A stretch of 64,000 bases of DNA, from the NCBI RefSeq assembly GCF_000350225.1, contig NW_005179139.1:8513-72512 (forward strand). The letters run 5' to 3'. The position numbers were made by a program, and so were the translations under genes. This document shows, piece by piece, positions 1 through 10,018 of this stretch (the first letter of the stretch is position 1; every line of letters starts with the position of its first letter). The notes beneath the pieces were generated by a model. That model made no database searches and was not told the origin of the DNA. It saw only the letters and a program-made list of their open reading frames with translations. This DNA is from Chondrus crispus (Eukaryota > Rhodophyta > Florideophyceae > Gigartinales > Gigartinaceae).

Positions 1-766
1 GGCGAGGGTGTCTTCCGTATCGGTCATAGGTCGCGGGGTCCTTGTCTGTCGGACCCCGTGTAACACCCTGAAGTTCGGGCAGGTATATAGGTGGGTCCTC
101 CGGGTGAGGGCCCGCCTCCGGGTGAGGGGCCATATATACCTGTGTCGGTCTTGTATCTCCCGTTCCGGTTCTTATTAATTTGAGAGGTGCCGTAGCGGTT
201 GTAGGAGGTTGAGGTGCCTCAGCTACAGTACCGTTCGGATTGAAGTTGGCGAGGCGAGCCTCGACAGCTATGTTGATAGCTGTCTGGAGGCTCAGCCCCA
301 ACGGTGTAAGATGATCTCCAGGGTCGAGTGCCTCTCGGAGCTCACGCTCTACGAGGGCACCCACGACGTCGTCGATGACGGGCGTGACGACGGCCCGGAC
401 TTGTTCGTCAACAAGCGGCGGAACCGTTCGGTTAATCGCACCCTCGACGTGGCGAGGAACCTCTTTAACGAGAGCTTCCTCCAGCCACGTCTGCATGCGC
501 GGCCAGAGGGTATTTAATGCCCACTGGGAGCGGTGTTCGGTACCCGCTCGACCAGCGAGGGCCGGGACGGCCCCAGGGGCCGTCACCTCCGTATTGGTTG
601 GGTTCTGCCCTGTACCGGCTGTCACCCGTAGCAGTGACTCCGGGTTTTCGACACGGGGGCGCACGGACCCGGGTGGTCCGCTGCGCGTACTCGCCCTGGC
701 TGAGCCGGAGCGAGTACTGCCCCGTCCCGAACCGCAGTCTTCCGCAGGGGTTCCGGTCGGATTCAT
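1..766 (-). CDS. gag-like protein of an LTR retrotransposon, N-terminal part (runs off the left edge)
   Basis: An open frame reads on the minus strand from an ATG at 766 to the window edge without a stop, about 255 codons. It begins MNPTGTPAEDCG and has a Gly/Ser/Pro-rich start, followed by a helical, charged stretch (QTWLEEALVKEVPRHVEGA and a run of Val/Asp/Glu-rich helices) that resembles the self-association region of retroelement Gag proteins. It lies 135 bp downstream, in its own sense, of the LTR at 902-1501, with a TGG-initial primer-binding-like site (TGGTACTCTTGTGG) four bases past the LTR end. Position and composition suggest gag; I see no capsid or zinc-knuckle motif in the visible part, so the name is inferred. 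Confidence 0.5.
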   Translation of the reverse strand, partial: MNPTGTPAEDCGSGRGSTRSGSARASTRSGPPGSVRPRVENPESLLRVTAGTGQNPTNTEVTAPGAVPALAGRAGTEHRSQWALNTLWPRMQTWLEEALVKEVPRHVEGAINRTVPPLVDEQVRAVVTPVIDDVVGALVERELREALDPGDHLTPLGLSLQTAINIAVEARLANFNPNGTVAEAPQPPTTATAPLKLIRTGTGDTRPTQVYMAPHPEAGPHPEDPPIYLPELQGVTRGPTDKDPATYDRYGRHPR

Positions 767-901
767 CTTGACTTCTTGCTTGAACCGGGGGTTGATACGT
801 GTTTTTCAACTTGTCCACGTACCGAATCGGATGTCTTCTTTCCTGAGCTCGACGGTGAGGGTCTAGAAACCCCAGGAATCCCTCCACAAGAGTACCAAAA
901 A

Positions 902-1501
902 TGTGGTACAACCGTAGGGACGCTAAACCGTAAACGGAAAAGGACAGGCTGTACCTAAAATGAGGGAGCTTGGGGGACCGCTACACTGGAGCGTCAGGTA
1001 GAATAATCCGGAACGGTAGGAAGCACAGGACAAGGGAGGTACACCGCACTGGACACGCGCAGTCGTACTGGGGTGTAGAGCAGTACGACCGGTGGCGAGC
1101 TGGAAACCTGAGGGACTTACTTAACCGTACGGTAAAGGACTAGGGTAGGAAGTAAGGGGAGGCGTGCTTGCCTCGGTTTACCTCCAGCCCGGTGCCCCCA
1201 TATCTTATACCCCCTAGTAGGGCGGTGGCACCGGACGGACTACAGTAGCTGTACATACTGTAGCCAGCTTACTGTAGCTTACGGTAACTAAAAATGACTA
1301 CTGTACTAACCCACCGATCGGTCGCGCACCACGTGTACACCTGCACTAGCTGGTACCACTAACTACACGTGGACTCCCACGTGGCCACATCTACACGTGC
1401 TGGCCACGTATGCACCGTATCGGTTAACATCTTACTACTGTACTTGGCGAGGCCTCTGGCGCCCGCCTAGTGCAGTAGCGCCACTTGGCAATTGTACCAC
1501 A
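902..1501 (-). repeat. 600-bp LTR, minus orientation (5' LTR of the gag-carrying element to the left)
   Basis: Read on the minus strand it starts TGTGGTACAATTGCC and ends GGTTGTACCACA, with TG...CA ends and 10-bp inverted termini. It is the reverse complement of 5180-5779 over its whole length, with about three substitutions found by eye. Just past its end on the minus strand is a TGG-initial primer-binding-like site, then the partial gag frame. It is rich in CACGTG and in ACTGTA/TACAGT motifs. Confidence 0.8.
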
Positions 1502-2344
1502 GGTCTCCCGGCAACCACGAGGGTCGAGACCCCCGCGTACTGTACGCACCGGTGGAAAAAAGGGGCGTCCGAGTTGGCAAAACGGCCAGCCCTCCGGGGG
1601 GGTGCCGTGCATCGGTACGTTGGCACCACTACCCCGGAGGAGCGCCTGCTTATGGGGAGGCGCTGTAGCCCTCCGGGTGGGGCCTGGGTCTGTACCTGGC
1701 GCCCCGCCAAGGCGGGGCGCAACCGAACGGTACCCTCCAGGGACCCCCGAGGGAGCGCCCAGGTCACTGAGCGCCCCCGGGGTCGGCCATGGATGATGGG
1801 GGGATGGGGACGAATTGCTGCGAAGCCATGCCGTCCACAAACCCAATCACCGCCACGGAATGGCCGGGGTACAGTACATGTGGTTCACACAGTACTGTAC
1901 CCGGTGGCCGTAGCCAATTAGGGCGCGCGGCGGCCGTATGGGAGGCTGTTCGGAATGCCCCCGATTTGAGGGAACAGCCAATCGGAGCTCTTCAAAAAGG
2001 CAAAAAGCCACCCGCCGAACGGAAAAATCAGGCACGTTTTACTAAGAAAAACGCCGGTTTGGAGGCCAGGACTACCCCCCGAACGGAAAATCGGGCATAA
2101 TTTACTAAGGAAAAGGGCGATTTTCTGCGAAGGAAAACGGGGCGGCACCGGACCGGGGAAGGGCCGCACTGCGCATACCGACCACTGGAGCTGCGCCTAC
2201 TCCCGCGTGCACGCTCGCACCGCTTAGTGAGGCGATGAGGCCTCCCCTCAAGGAGGTCCGCGCAGGCAAGGAGAAGCGAGACGGAGAAGGCAGATGTTTT
2301 ATTGGGGTACTATCGGGTTGGGAACCACCGTCACGGAATAGTGC
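1502..2344. other. non-coding stretch with short tandem-like repeats
   Basis: No credible gene. Bases 1502-1511 (GGTCTCCCGG) resemble the primer-binding site of the element at 7359-13984 (TGGTCTCCCGACC), directly abutting the LTR. Two diverged copies of a roughly 45-bp unit lie at about 2017-2063 and 2085-2133; both have GAACGGAAAA followed by TTTACTAA and an A-rich end. GC-rich throughout. Confidence 0.4.
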
Positions 2345-5164
2345 CTATTCGAGCCTCGCGCGTTTGGGCGAGTGGACGCCCTCGGTCAAACTGTCGGGGC
2401 GCCCCGCCATGCTCGCCCCAGAAGACCGGTTGGTGAAACCTGGCGCAGGTGGCATCTCAGCCCTGCGCTTGCGGCGCCCGGAGAAGACTCGACCGAGCTC
2501 GTCAATTGTTGACGCAGCTGTCCGGACGAGGGTCGCACCCTCTGCAGCCTCGCTCTCCAAAATAGAGAGCTGACGGCGCGCCTCGGCAAGCTCTGCGTCA
2601 CGTTGGCGCAAGGCGTGGATCCACGAGCGAGCGGCCACGAGCGCATCCGTCACGGTTGAAGGCACCTCGAGGTTCTCGTACGAGCATGCGTACTGTAGAA
2701 CCGCGAAGGCACCTGCTTCTGCCTCGGGACGAAACCCGGCGGGTGATGTCGGCATGGGCTGGGATGACCCGCCCGCTGCTGGTCGGGACCGTATCGGACT
2801 CTCGCTCGTCGCGGAAGAGGACAAGGCGGCCGGCGAAGGCTCCGCCCCGCCCACGACCGGCGTAAACCGTTTCGGATCCTGGTCCTCCCTCGACAAGGGT
2901 GAGCGCGCTGGCAGAGGCCCCGCGCTGGCCCATCGGTCGCGCATGGGCGTGCGCGCTCCGACCCCAAGTCGGGAGGTCCGCGCAGCCGATGAACTGTCGC
3001 TCGGGGAACCCAAATACGGCGCCAACGCCGCCGCCACGCTGTGAACTGGCGGGGGCCGGAGCGGAGGACGGCTATCCGGCGAAGGCGGCGGAGTCTCTGT
3101 CTTCCAAGACGGAGATTCCGGCCCGGTCACCCCGGCGAGTGGTAACTTGGGAGCCTCACCAGCCCCCAAGGGGGTCTCGTCGGCAATCTCGACGACCTCC
3201 ACCGAGCCCAGCGGGAGCGGCGGGGGCCTCTCCATTTCTTCGTCCACCCCCGTGGCCCTGTAGGCCGACCCAAGGGGGCACGCCTCGACTACCACCGAGG
3301 TGGGGGGCTGGGGTAAATTCCGTACGGTCTCCTGCGGGGGAGCGGGACCCATTGAGCCCCACTCCCTTCCAAGTCCGTTGAGGTACGCTACCCCCGGCAG
3401 CTCCGCTTGAGCGGGTGTCGCTGTGGGGGCCTCCTCGAGAGGGAGTCCTGGTGACCCCGGTATGACCGACTGGTTGGGGTCTTCATGAGGACCCTCCGGT
3501 TCTTCCTCCCCACGCCGAGGCATGTGAGGGATGACTCCAGTACGGTAATCGTACCAGATAAAGTCTGCGTCGTCCCTCCACGGCCGGTGAAGGGTGAATT
3601 CCAAGAGCTGGTCGGTGTAGTCGGCATCGAATGGGGAACCTTCGACCAACGCGGCTATCCCCACCGATCGGATCAATGCAACCAAAGACGGTTGCAGGCG
3701 GAACAGCACGCCCGGGCAGGGTTGATGCCGGCGCGCGTCCAGACGCGGGTCGGGACAGCGCGTGAAGAACGGCATCCCCTCACACACCGCACGGAGGAAG
3801 CAGTGGAGCACGAGAGCTGCCCACTCCGACAGCGTGATGGCACGGACCAGCGCTCGCTGCTGGTTATCCACCGCGGTCCGAGAGCCCGACAACCACCGTG
3901 AGGCGACGTACGCCATCACACTGGGCGTCGGCACGCAGAGGTGCTCGGGCGCCTCAAAATCGGACCAGTCGGTGGGCAGGTGCGGATAGAGCTTCGACCG
4001 CGCTTGGACTGGCACGGAGAAGAATTCCGTGCAGTGCCAGAGGTGGAAGAAGAAATCCGTACCTCGCCAACGGAGGCGGCTCTCACGTGCGGCGTCCTCG
4101 CCCCACCTGCGACGGTTGGCGACGCTGTACCAACCCCATAGCGGGCGGGGGAAGGCCACCAACCGAGCATGGGGGACCGCTTGGTCCGCCCGGCCGAACC
4201 GGGCGAGCAACGGCAACAGGGCCTTGTGGTACGCCACCTCCTCGGGGCAGCGGACATACATGATGTCACTCCCCGGGTCCGCCAAAACCCGACACGGCGA
4301 ATGGCGCCAGCGGTCGATCCAGGCCTCGCCTTGGGTCCGCTGACCCCCGGGGCGTTTCGCCGACCGGCTGCGGGCCCCACGTTGAACGGGGATCGCCGCG
4401 AAGCGCGCCGCGTCGAGGTACCGATGGGCAAGCCTACTGTATTCCGCGACAGTTAGCGGGGGCTCCGGAGCAGCAGATGGCCGCCCCGTGCGCCGCCAGC
4501 GGTGGTCGAGTTCTTGACCAGGGAACGCGCGGCGGGCCACCTCTCGTAGGCTCATTGATCGATTGGCTCGCACACCGCGGTTCCTCCGGGGCCTTCTGAT
4601 CACCGTTGAACGGTCCGCCCTTTCGAGCGGGTCAGGAGAGGCCGGTGTTACCGTTGCTGCTCTCAACCGACTCACCGCTCGGGCGAGCGACGGGAGACGC
4701 GGTACGGGGATACTCCGCAGCGGTCTCAGTAGGGGAGAGCGGGGCGGTGTCGCCTCAGCCCTCGACCGTACCGCCGGCGGATCCACCGCCGGCACCGTCG
4801 GGTTATTCACCTGTTCCGACATCGGTGAGATAATAGGGACAGAAGAAGTCGTGGAAGTCGCTCGTACCGTCTGGTTGGGAAGAGATGTGGTTAGTACGGG
4901 TGAGGGTCGATCGCATGGGGGAGCCAGAGTCTTGACCGCATGGGAATCCTCGCCCGGCTTATATAGCCGAGCGAAAGACCGCCGAGCTGTTCGACCGGGG
5001 CGCCGGCGCTTGCCCATTACGAAAGGAGTCAACGCGGTGCGGTCGTCGGCCAGGAAGGCGGCAGCAGATACCGATAACGGAATAGTCGTGCCAAGCACGG
5101 TCGTCGGGACGGCTTGCAGGGGAGATACGGAACCCAAACGGACGGCACGAGGACGTGCCGTCAT
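2345..5164 (-). CDS. 939-residue protein of unknown function between inverted LTRs
   Basis: A single long open frame with strong GC bias, starting at an ATG 15 bases from the LTR at 5180. The N-terminal ~200 residues are basic and Ser/Pro/Arg-rich. A more globular middle (about 210-560) contains aromatic patches such as TDFFFHLWHCTEFF and WYDYRTGV. About 570-800 is low-complexity and Pro/Ser/Glu-rich. Near the C-terminus (about 840-900) is a likely coiled coil (ALRQRDAELAEARRQL). I recognise no catalytic motif and no protease, RT or integrase signature. Relative to the polypurine tract and LTR on its right, the frame is antisense, as are the extra antisense ORFs known from some plant gypsy elements. 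Alternatively it could be the gag-like gene of a non-autonomous element. Its length without stops argues it is, or recently was, translated. Confidence 0.55.
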   Translation of the reverse strand: MTARPRAVRLGSVSPLQAVPTTVLGTTIPLSVSAAAFLADDRTALTPFVMGKRRRPGRTARRSFARLYKPGEDSHAVKTLAPPCDRPSPVLTTSLPNQTVRATSTTSSVPIISPMSEQVNNPTVPAVDPPAVRSRAEATPPRSPLLRPLRSIPVPRLPSLARAVSRLRAATVTPASPDPLERADRSTVIRRPRRNRGVRANRSMSLREVARRAFPGQELDHRWRRTGRPSAAPEPPLTVAEYSRLAHRYLDAARFAAIPVQRGARSRSAKRPGGQRTQGEAWIDRWRHSPCRVLADPGSDIMYVRCPEEVAYHKALLPLLARFGRADQAVPHARLVAFPRPLWGWYSVANRRRWGEDAARESRLRWRGTDFFFHLWHCTEFFSVPVQARSKLYPHLPTDWSDFEAPEHLCVPTPSVMAYVASRWLSGSRTAVDNQQRALVRAITLSEWAALVLHCFLRAVCEGMPFFTRCPDPRLDARRHQPCPGVLFRLQPSLVALIRSVGIAALVEGSPFDADYTDQLLEFTLHRPWRDDADFIWYDYRTGVIPHMPRRGEEEPEGPHEDPNQSVIPGSPGLPLEEAPTATPAQAELPGVAYLNGLGREWGSMGPAPPQETVRNLPQPPTSVVVEACPLGSAYRATGVDEEMERPPPLPLGSVEVVEIADETPLGAGEAPKLPLAGVTGPESPSWKTETPPPSPDSRPPLRPPPVHSVAAALAPYLGSPSDSSSAARTSRLGVGARTPMRDRWASAGPLPARSPLSREDQDPKRFTPVVGGAEPSPAALSSSATSESPIRSRPAAGGSSQPMPTSPAGFRPEAEAGAFAVLQYACSYENLEVPSTVTDALVAARSWIHALRQRDAELAEARRQLSILESEAAEGATLVRTAASTIDELGRVFSGRRKRRAEMPPAPGFTNRSSGASMAGRPDSLTEGVHSPKRARLE

Positions 5165-5167
5165 TTA

Positions 5168-5179
5168 AGAAGGGGGGTT
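5168..5179 (+). promoter_or_regulatory. polypurine tract of the plus-orientation LTR
   Basis: AAGAAGGGGGGTT immediately precedes TGTGGTACAA at 5180. The same layout, AAGAAGAGGGGTA then TGTAGTAAG, precedes the 3' LTR of the element at 7359-13984 on the minus strand, so this LTR is a 3' LTR read on the plus strand. Confidence 0.65.
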
Positions 5180-5779
5180 TGTGGTACAATTGCCAAGTGG
5201 CGCTACTGCACTAGGCGGGCGCCAGAGGCCTCGCCAAGTACAGTAGTAAGATGTTAACCGATACGGTGCATACGTGGCCAGCACGTGTAGATGTGGCCAC
5301 GTGGGAGTCCACGTGTAGTTAGTGGCACCAGCTAGTGCAGGTGTACACGTGGTGCGCGACCGATCGGTGGGTTAGTACAGTAGTCATTTTTAGTTACCGT
5401 AAGCTACAGTAAGCTGGCTACAGTATGTACAGCTACTGTAGTCCGTCCGGTGCCACCGCCCTACTAGGGGGTATAAGATAGGGGGGCACCGGGCTGGAGG
5501 TAAACCGAGGCAAGCACGCCTCCCCTTACTTCCTACCCTAGTCCTTTACCGTACGGTTAAGTAAGTCCCGCAGGTTTCCAGCTCGCCACCGGTCGTACTG
5601 CTCTACACCCCAGTACGACTGCGCGTGTCCAGTGCGGTGTACCTCCCTTGTCCTGTGCTTCCTACCGTTCCGGATTATTCTACCTGACGCTCCAGTGTAG
5701 CGGTCCCCCAAGCTCCCTCATTTTAGGTACAGCCTGTCCTTTTCCGTTTACGGTTTAGCGTCCCTACGGTTGTACCACA
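5180..5779 (+). repeat. 600-bp LTR, plus orientation (3' LTR)
   Basis: Starts TGTGGTACAATTGCC and ends GGTTGTACCACA. It is the inverted, nearly identical partner of 902-1501. It ends inside an older integrase-like reading frame. I see no matching target duplication between the outer flanks (AAAAA on the left, AGTTG on the right). Confidence 0.8.
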
Positions 5780-6180
5780 AGTTGGAATCAGAAGTAGGTG
5801 CAAAAAGAGTGCGCGTGCATGTGAACAGACTTAGAAGAATTGGCCCGGAAATAGTGGAGACCGGGGATCCCGAAGACGGAGTATTCCCAGATAACCTGCG
5901 CTTGTTCAAGCGCATTTCAGCCTGTGAGACTAGGAAGTGTAAGGATTCAGATGAAGAAGAGCGCTGGTTCAAGGTGAGAATTCATGGACGTCGCTCGGCA
6001 ACATGGACCAGAGAAGCAGACCTTCCAGAAACTGTTGTCAAACTCTTCGACGCACATATTAGCGAAAAGTTCAATTTGCATGAGGATTCTGTGAACCAAA
6101 CTGGGAAGCAAGTGGACAAAAGGCATGTTAGCGCTGATGAAGACTGGATTGATCAAGTATTTGATAGCAGTACGGGTTAA
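5780..6180 (+). pseudogene. Ty3/gypsy integrase C-terminus with chromodomain-like tail, fragment
   Basis: The frame contains KRVRVHVNRLRRIGPE, the usual end of a gypsy integrase core-to-tail segment, then FKVRIHGRRSATWTREADLP, which resembles a chromodomain (V-x-W/H-G...ATWE...NLP). It ends with a natural stop at 6178-6180. The upstream integrase is missing and the frame is cut by the LTR ending at 5779, so this is a truncated relic. Its base composition is more AT-rich than the LTR element beside it. Confidence 0.55.
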
Positions 6181-6919
6181 TTAATCATCTCAGAGCTTTC
6201 AAGGCGACCGCAAGTGATTTGACAAAGGACGAATGTTGCACGCTGTGCGCAGCGGATGAGGAATCTGGATCAACCATAGTGAGTAATCGGGATTGACAGT
6301 ACGAAAACGTGTAGGTGCTGACACTGCAAATTGCGCAGTGTGCGGACACACGGGTCGATTGCAGTGCTGTTCATTCCAAGACATGTTTCAATTGTGGATC
6401 TTGCTTCATGGCTGGACGCAACCGTTCGAGTCAAAAGGGATCGTGGAAGGGACTTGGCAAAGAGGTCTAGACGTCCGTTGGACAAGGGAGGACGCGGTGA
6501 ACGTGGCAGGTGAGAGGGGTCTGTCAGTTCCTGGCTGGTGGTCGAAGGGACATAGGATGGGGTATTTGAGAAGGATGGAGGGAAGCGGGGTGCGAGCGAA
6601 GAAGGAAAGGAGGGGAGCACGCTGGCGTCTGAGTCGTCGCTAGTTTGGCTGTGACAGCTGTTGCGGTTGTTTGCTGATTCCCACCGTGGTCTGTCGTTGA
6701 GGCTGCAGCTGTTGGCTCGCAGTACGGCTGTTTTCTATTGTGTTTGTTGCTGATCTGCAACTGTTGTTGCGCGTTAGGCTTTGACTACGTGCTGTGTGAC
6801 TAAATTGGGTTCATCTGTTTTGTTGATTTATCCATTCGTGTATCTCCTGAGGACCAAGTCTGTCTGATTTGTCCGGAGATCACTGCTCAACATCCTGCGG
6901 ATTGCGCTTGCAGGTTGTA
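6181..6919. other. no intact gene; possible Cys-rich relic
   Basis: Around 6230-6470, in shifting frames, are CTLC, CAVCGHTGRLQCC and TCFNCGSC. These look like a decayed cysteine-rich zinc-binding tail, as found at the end of PiggyBac-type transposases. Frameshifts make this weak. The rest shows nothing I can support. Confidence 0.25.
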
Positions 6920-7023
6920 CCTGTAACAGTACCCAACTTAGAGTAGGCCATGCTAATTTATGTTCCAAGGTGCCGAAAATAGGCCTGTAAATTAGTCTAG
7001 CCCATACTAAGTCCTGTTACAGG
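6920..7023. mobile_element. foldback MITE-like element, about 104 bp
   Basis: CCTGTAACAG at 6920 pairs with CTGTTACAGG ending at 7023. The complementarity continues imperfectly inward (CTTAGAGTAGGCCATGCTAATTTA against the reverse complement of TAAATTAGTCTAGCCCATACTAAG). It is short, non-coding and hairpin-forming. Just after it, the phrase CGATATAGTGCYA occurs twice (about 7031 and 7063), perhaps the end of another DNA transposon. Confidence 0.5.
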
Positions 7024-7086
7024 GGGATCGCGATATAGTGCCATCTTTGTTAGTGCCAGCTCCGATATAGTGCTACCCTTCTGCGG

Positions 7087-7358
7087 GTGACACGGATTTT
7101 GAGCCAAAAACGAAGGGTCTCCAGAGAGGCAGTTGGATGCAATTATGCAGTTGCTAAAACTCGATCAGAGACTATGGCGGAAAAAGGCAGGGTCGATGAT
7201 GTAATTGGATATCTGCAAAAGTGTAGGCTGGCATTTATGGCTGCGAAAAAGGAGGAAGTCAATGCGACGGAGAACAGTGACAGTGTCATGATTCCCATGC
7301 ACAGCTCACACACCTGTACCACGCACACACGTAGCACAGATGTAGCGCCCCAGGCAGC
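7087..7358 (+). pseudogene. 5' part of an ORF of unknown function, split by an LTR element
   Basis: The frame includes SETMAEKGRVDDVIGYLQ and continues open into the target duplication GCAGC (7354-7358). After the inserted 6.6-kb element, the same frame resumes at 13985 and stays open to a TAA at 14177-14179. Removing the element and one duplication gives about 153 codons from a GTG at 7087, or about 124 from the first ATG at 7174. I do not recognise the protein. It may be a host gene or the first ORF of the pogo-like transposon further right. Confidence 0.4.
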
Positions 7359-7852
7359 TGTAATAATATGGATCCTTCCGGTTCGGTGTTAATCCGTCAC
7401 GGAGGGGGTGTCCACGGTAGCGGTAAATTACAACGCCAGCAACCTCACTAGGAGGGTGGCTCGTGCGAGACCGAAACGGACGAAGGGAGATGCTACCCCT
7501 GAAGACGGGAGGTGAGTCCTAATTAGGAAGTTGGGAGCTAGCTCAGAGGGGGTGGGGTAGCTGCTTTATTCTCCGGGAGGGAGGCAGTTCCTCTCTAGTA
7601 CGTCTGCCTCCCTCGGGTCTCAAGCTACTGTACGACTACTGTACAGTAGCTATCATAACTACTGTAAGAGACACCTCCCGTGCACGCGTGTGTCACTGTG
7701 CCCCTGGCACCACGTGTACACGGACCTGTAAACTAGTACACGTGTGCTGTCACTGCAGCTTGCACGTGTTCACTACGCAACGTATGGTACCTGTAAACTA
7801 GGCCACTCTAGCTACTGTAGAGCGTCCGAAACGGAATTGTCATCTTACTACA
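7359..7852 (-). repeat. 3' LTR of the 7359-13984 element
   Basis: On the minus strand it runs from TGTAGTAAGATGACA to ATTATTACA. It carries CACGTGTACAC motifs and clustered CTACTGTAC/GTACAGTAG motifs. Confidence 0.92.
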
Positions 7853-7866
7853 TACCCCTCTTCTTG
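7853..7866 (-). promoter_or_regulatory. polypurine tract
   Basis: On the minus strand AAGAAGAGGGGTA directly precedes the 3' LTR start TGTAGTAAG. This is the expected second-strand priming site, nearly identical to the one at 5168-5179. Confidence 0.7.
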
Positions 7867-10018
7867 GACTGCGCCACGCCCCGGGGCGCACTGTGTGTCC
7901 ATTAACACACGTGGCGATGTGGCCACGAGACCGCTAAATTTCACTTACTTCCTAAACGGGTGTGCGCCTTCTGCCCCAGCGGTGCCACGAGAGTGGCATC
8001 CACGTGTAGCGCGTGCGCAATATTTTTCGCAGATTTTCTGAATCGGTCTTTGCCCGCTCTTCGCGCACGGTGCCACTGCAGTAGCATCCACGTGTCGCCC
8101 GTGCACTATAATTTTCCCAGATTTTCCGAATCGGTCTTGGTACCCCCTGTGCGGGCGCCAGCACGCCCCACAATTTGCGACGGGTGTGTCGCAACTGCGG
8201 CACACTGTACGCATGGGCGCTTACAGCGCGTGCAGCCGAAACAGGCTGAGGGAGACCCTTCGTGGGGAGGCGCGGTCGTGAGCGCAATTTTCGCAATTGG
8301 GCCTTCCGAGCGCGACAGTCGGCGGCGCGGACGCGGGCGGCGAGGCTGCAGCCGCGGGCCGTGCACGGAGTGCAGTGCAGCGTGAGGGTGCAGGACGTGT
8401 TCATGGTCTCCCGCAATGGGGTTCGTCCGTCATCGGGGTTGCCTTCCTTCGTACTGTTGGGCGACGCCCGGTGCCTGCGCTCTCCCGTACAGGGTTTCTT
8501 CGAGCGGCAATCGTCGTCGCTGCGTCCATGATGGGTCGTTCGTGCGTTACTAATATCCATGTGGGGTCGGGACTTCGCCTTCGTTAGGCTAGTGACTGCC
8601 CGATCGGGTTTTTCTTTTGCCATAAAAATCGGCCTTTTTGCCAGTAAAACGTGCGTGGTTTTCTCGTCTTCGAGGCTTGTCCTTGTAAATTAACGAGCTC
8701 CCATTGGACATTCCCTAAAATCTTCGTGCCTCAAACCGCCTCCTTGAACCGCCACCAATTTCCTTTTGGGCGTTCCCATTGGGCATTACCATTTTTGGTC
8801 GATTTTTCACGTATCGTGCTCCACTCTCGTCCACCAGCTTGCCTCTGACGCGACCTTCGGAGGCGGAATTTGGAGCTTGTCGCCCTCCTTGGGATGACCG
8901 CTGCGTCAGCTTGCTCGCATCCTTTCCCCTTCTGCTGCTCTAGTCTTTGGCGCCGTCCCGACCGGGTCTCAATTAGTTTTCCCAGAGGGGTCTTCTCTTG
9001 TCATGGGTACCTTCCCAACGTGGTCTCGATTGGGTTTTCCCTGGGGGCTCCGGCCGTGGGGACATGCAATCCCGGACGGGTCTTTCTCGGCCCTAATTGT
9101 CCGTCTTGTCGGTCTTTCGCCGTTCTCCCGACAGGGTTTACAGGTATATCCCAAGCGGGTTGGCTGACCTATTTGGGCTCCTGCACAGTTCCGAATCTCA
9201 CTTTAAAAATTCGGAAGCCTTACCCCTCTTCTTTGAGTGCGCCACGTCCTCGGGGCGGCCATTATGTTCGTGGCCCGCGGCCGTTAGCGTCCTTCTAGCG
9301 GCCGTTGTACGGACGTAACCGACGCCACGGGGCCATTGCGAAACTGGCCCAAGCCGGCCCGGTGTGAACTCCCTTCGGGTCGTGATTAGGCGTCGGTTCG
9401 CCTCTGCGACGCCTCTGCACGGCGGCACTCGAGCTCGCGGTACTCCTCCGAACTCGGACACACGGTCTATTCCCGTCAAGCCTTCCGTGCCCTTTCGGGA
9501 GTCCTCGCTGCTTCTGTCCTTTGAGGAAGGCCGGCACATTCCCGTGGGACAGAGGGGAGCAGGTGACCTCTCTCGCGTCGGCCCGTCCTGTGGTCGTGTC
9601 GCTTCTCCCGCCCCTTGCGTTATTCTCCGCCATCGGACGATTCCCTCCCACGCAATGATTAGGAGGCAGGCCCGCCGCCGAAGGGGCGTGGGCTACGGAG
9701 CAACGCCTTTCAGGCCGACAAGTGCGCACAGTACCTCCACGGACGTAATTCAGGGCGAAACCCACTGGGGCGCCCCTCCGCCGCCGGGACGAATTCCGCG
9801 AACGGTGGCTATAAGTACGGACGGGACGGCCTCCCTGCCGCTTACAAGTCCGCCGCTCGACCCCACGTCCTTCATCTCGGAACCCGCCTGGACGACCGAC
9901 CCGGGCGGTACGAAAAATCGTCATTTATACGAGCTCGCCCCTTTGGGGTTTCTCTTCCCCTTTTGACAGATTCCCACTTAACTGCCGTCCACCACCAGGG
10001 GTCGACCACTTATCCTTT
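7867..10018. other. internal non-coding region of the LTR element
   Basis: About 2.2 kb between the gag-like ORF and the polypurine tract. Open frames on both strands are short, arginine/proline-rich and lack pol motifs. Degenerate repeats of a GGGTCT...-like phrase recur around 8960-9150. A segment at 8600-8660 (reverse complement includes GCACGTTTTACT) echoes the repeats at 2017-2133, hinting that the two elements are related. Confidence 0.5.

Noticed and set aside
4563..5168. Plus-strand 201-codon ORF overlapping the 939-codon minus-strand frame
   Set aside because: It is a shadow of the longer frame in GC-rich DNA; its composition is Arg/Ser/Gly-rich without motifs.
902..5779. DNA transposon with 600-bp terminal inverted repeats
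   Set aside because: Each arm has its own TG...CA ends and one has a polypurine tract like a proven LTR element here; no target duplication or transposase motif was seen. Not fully excluded.
5770..5800. Integrase-like frame beginning inside the LTR, considered as a true gene start
   Set aside because: The first codons belong to the LTR end (TTGTACCACA); the frame is a chance join to an older integrase fragment.
7952..8623. 223-codon minus-strand frame in the 3' part of the young LTR element, considered as pol
   Set aside because: Arg/Ser/Thr-rich with no protease, RT, RNase H or integrase motif.
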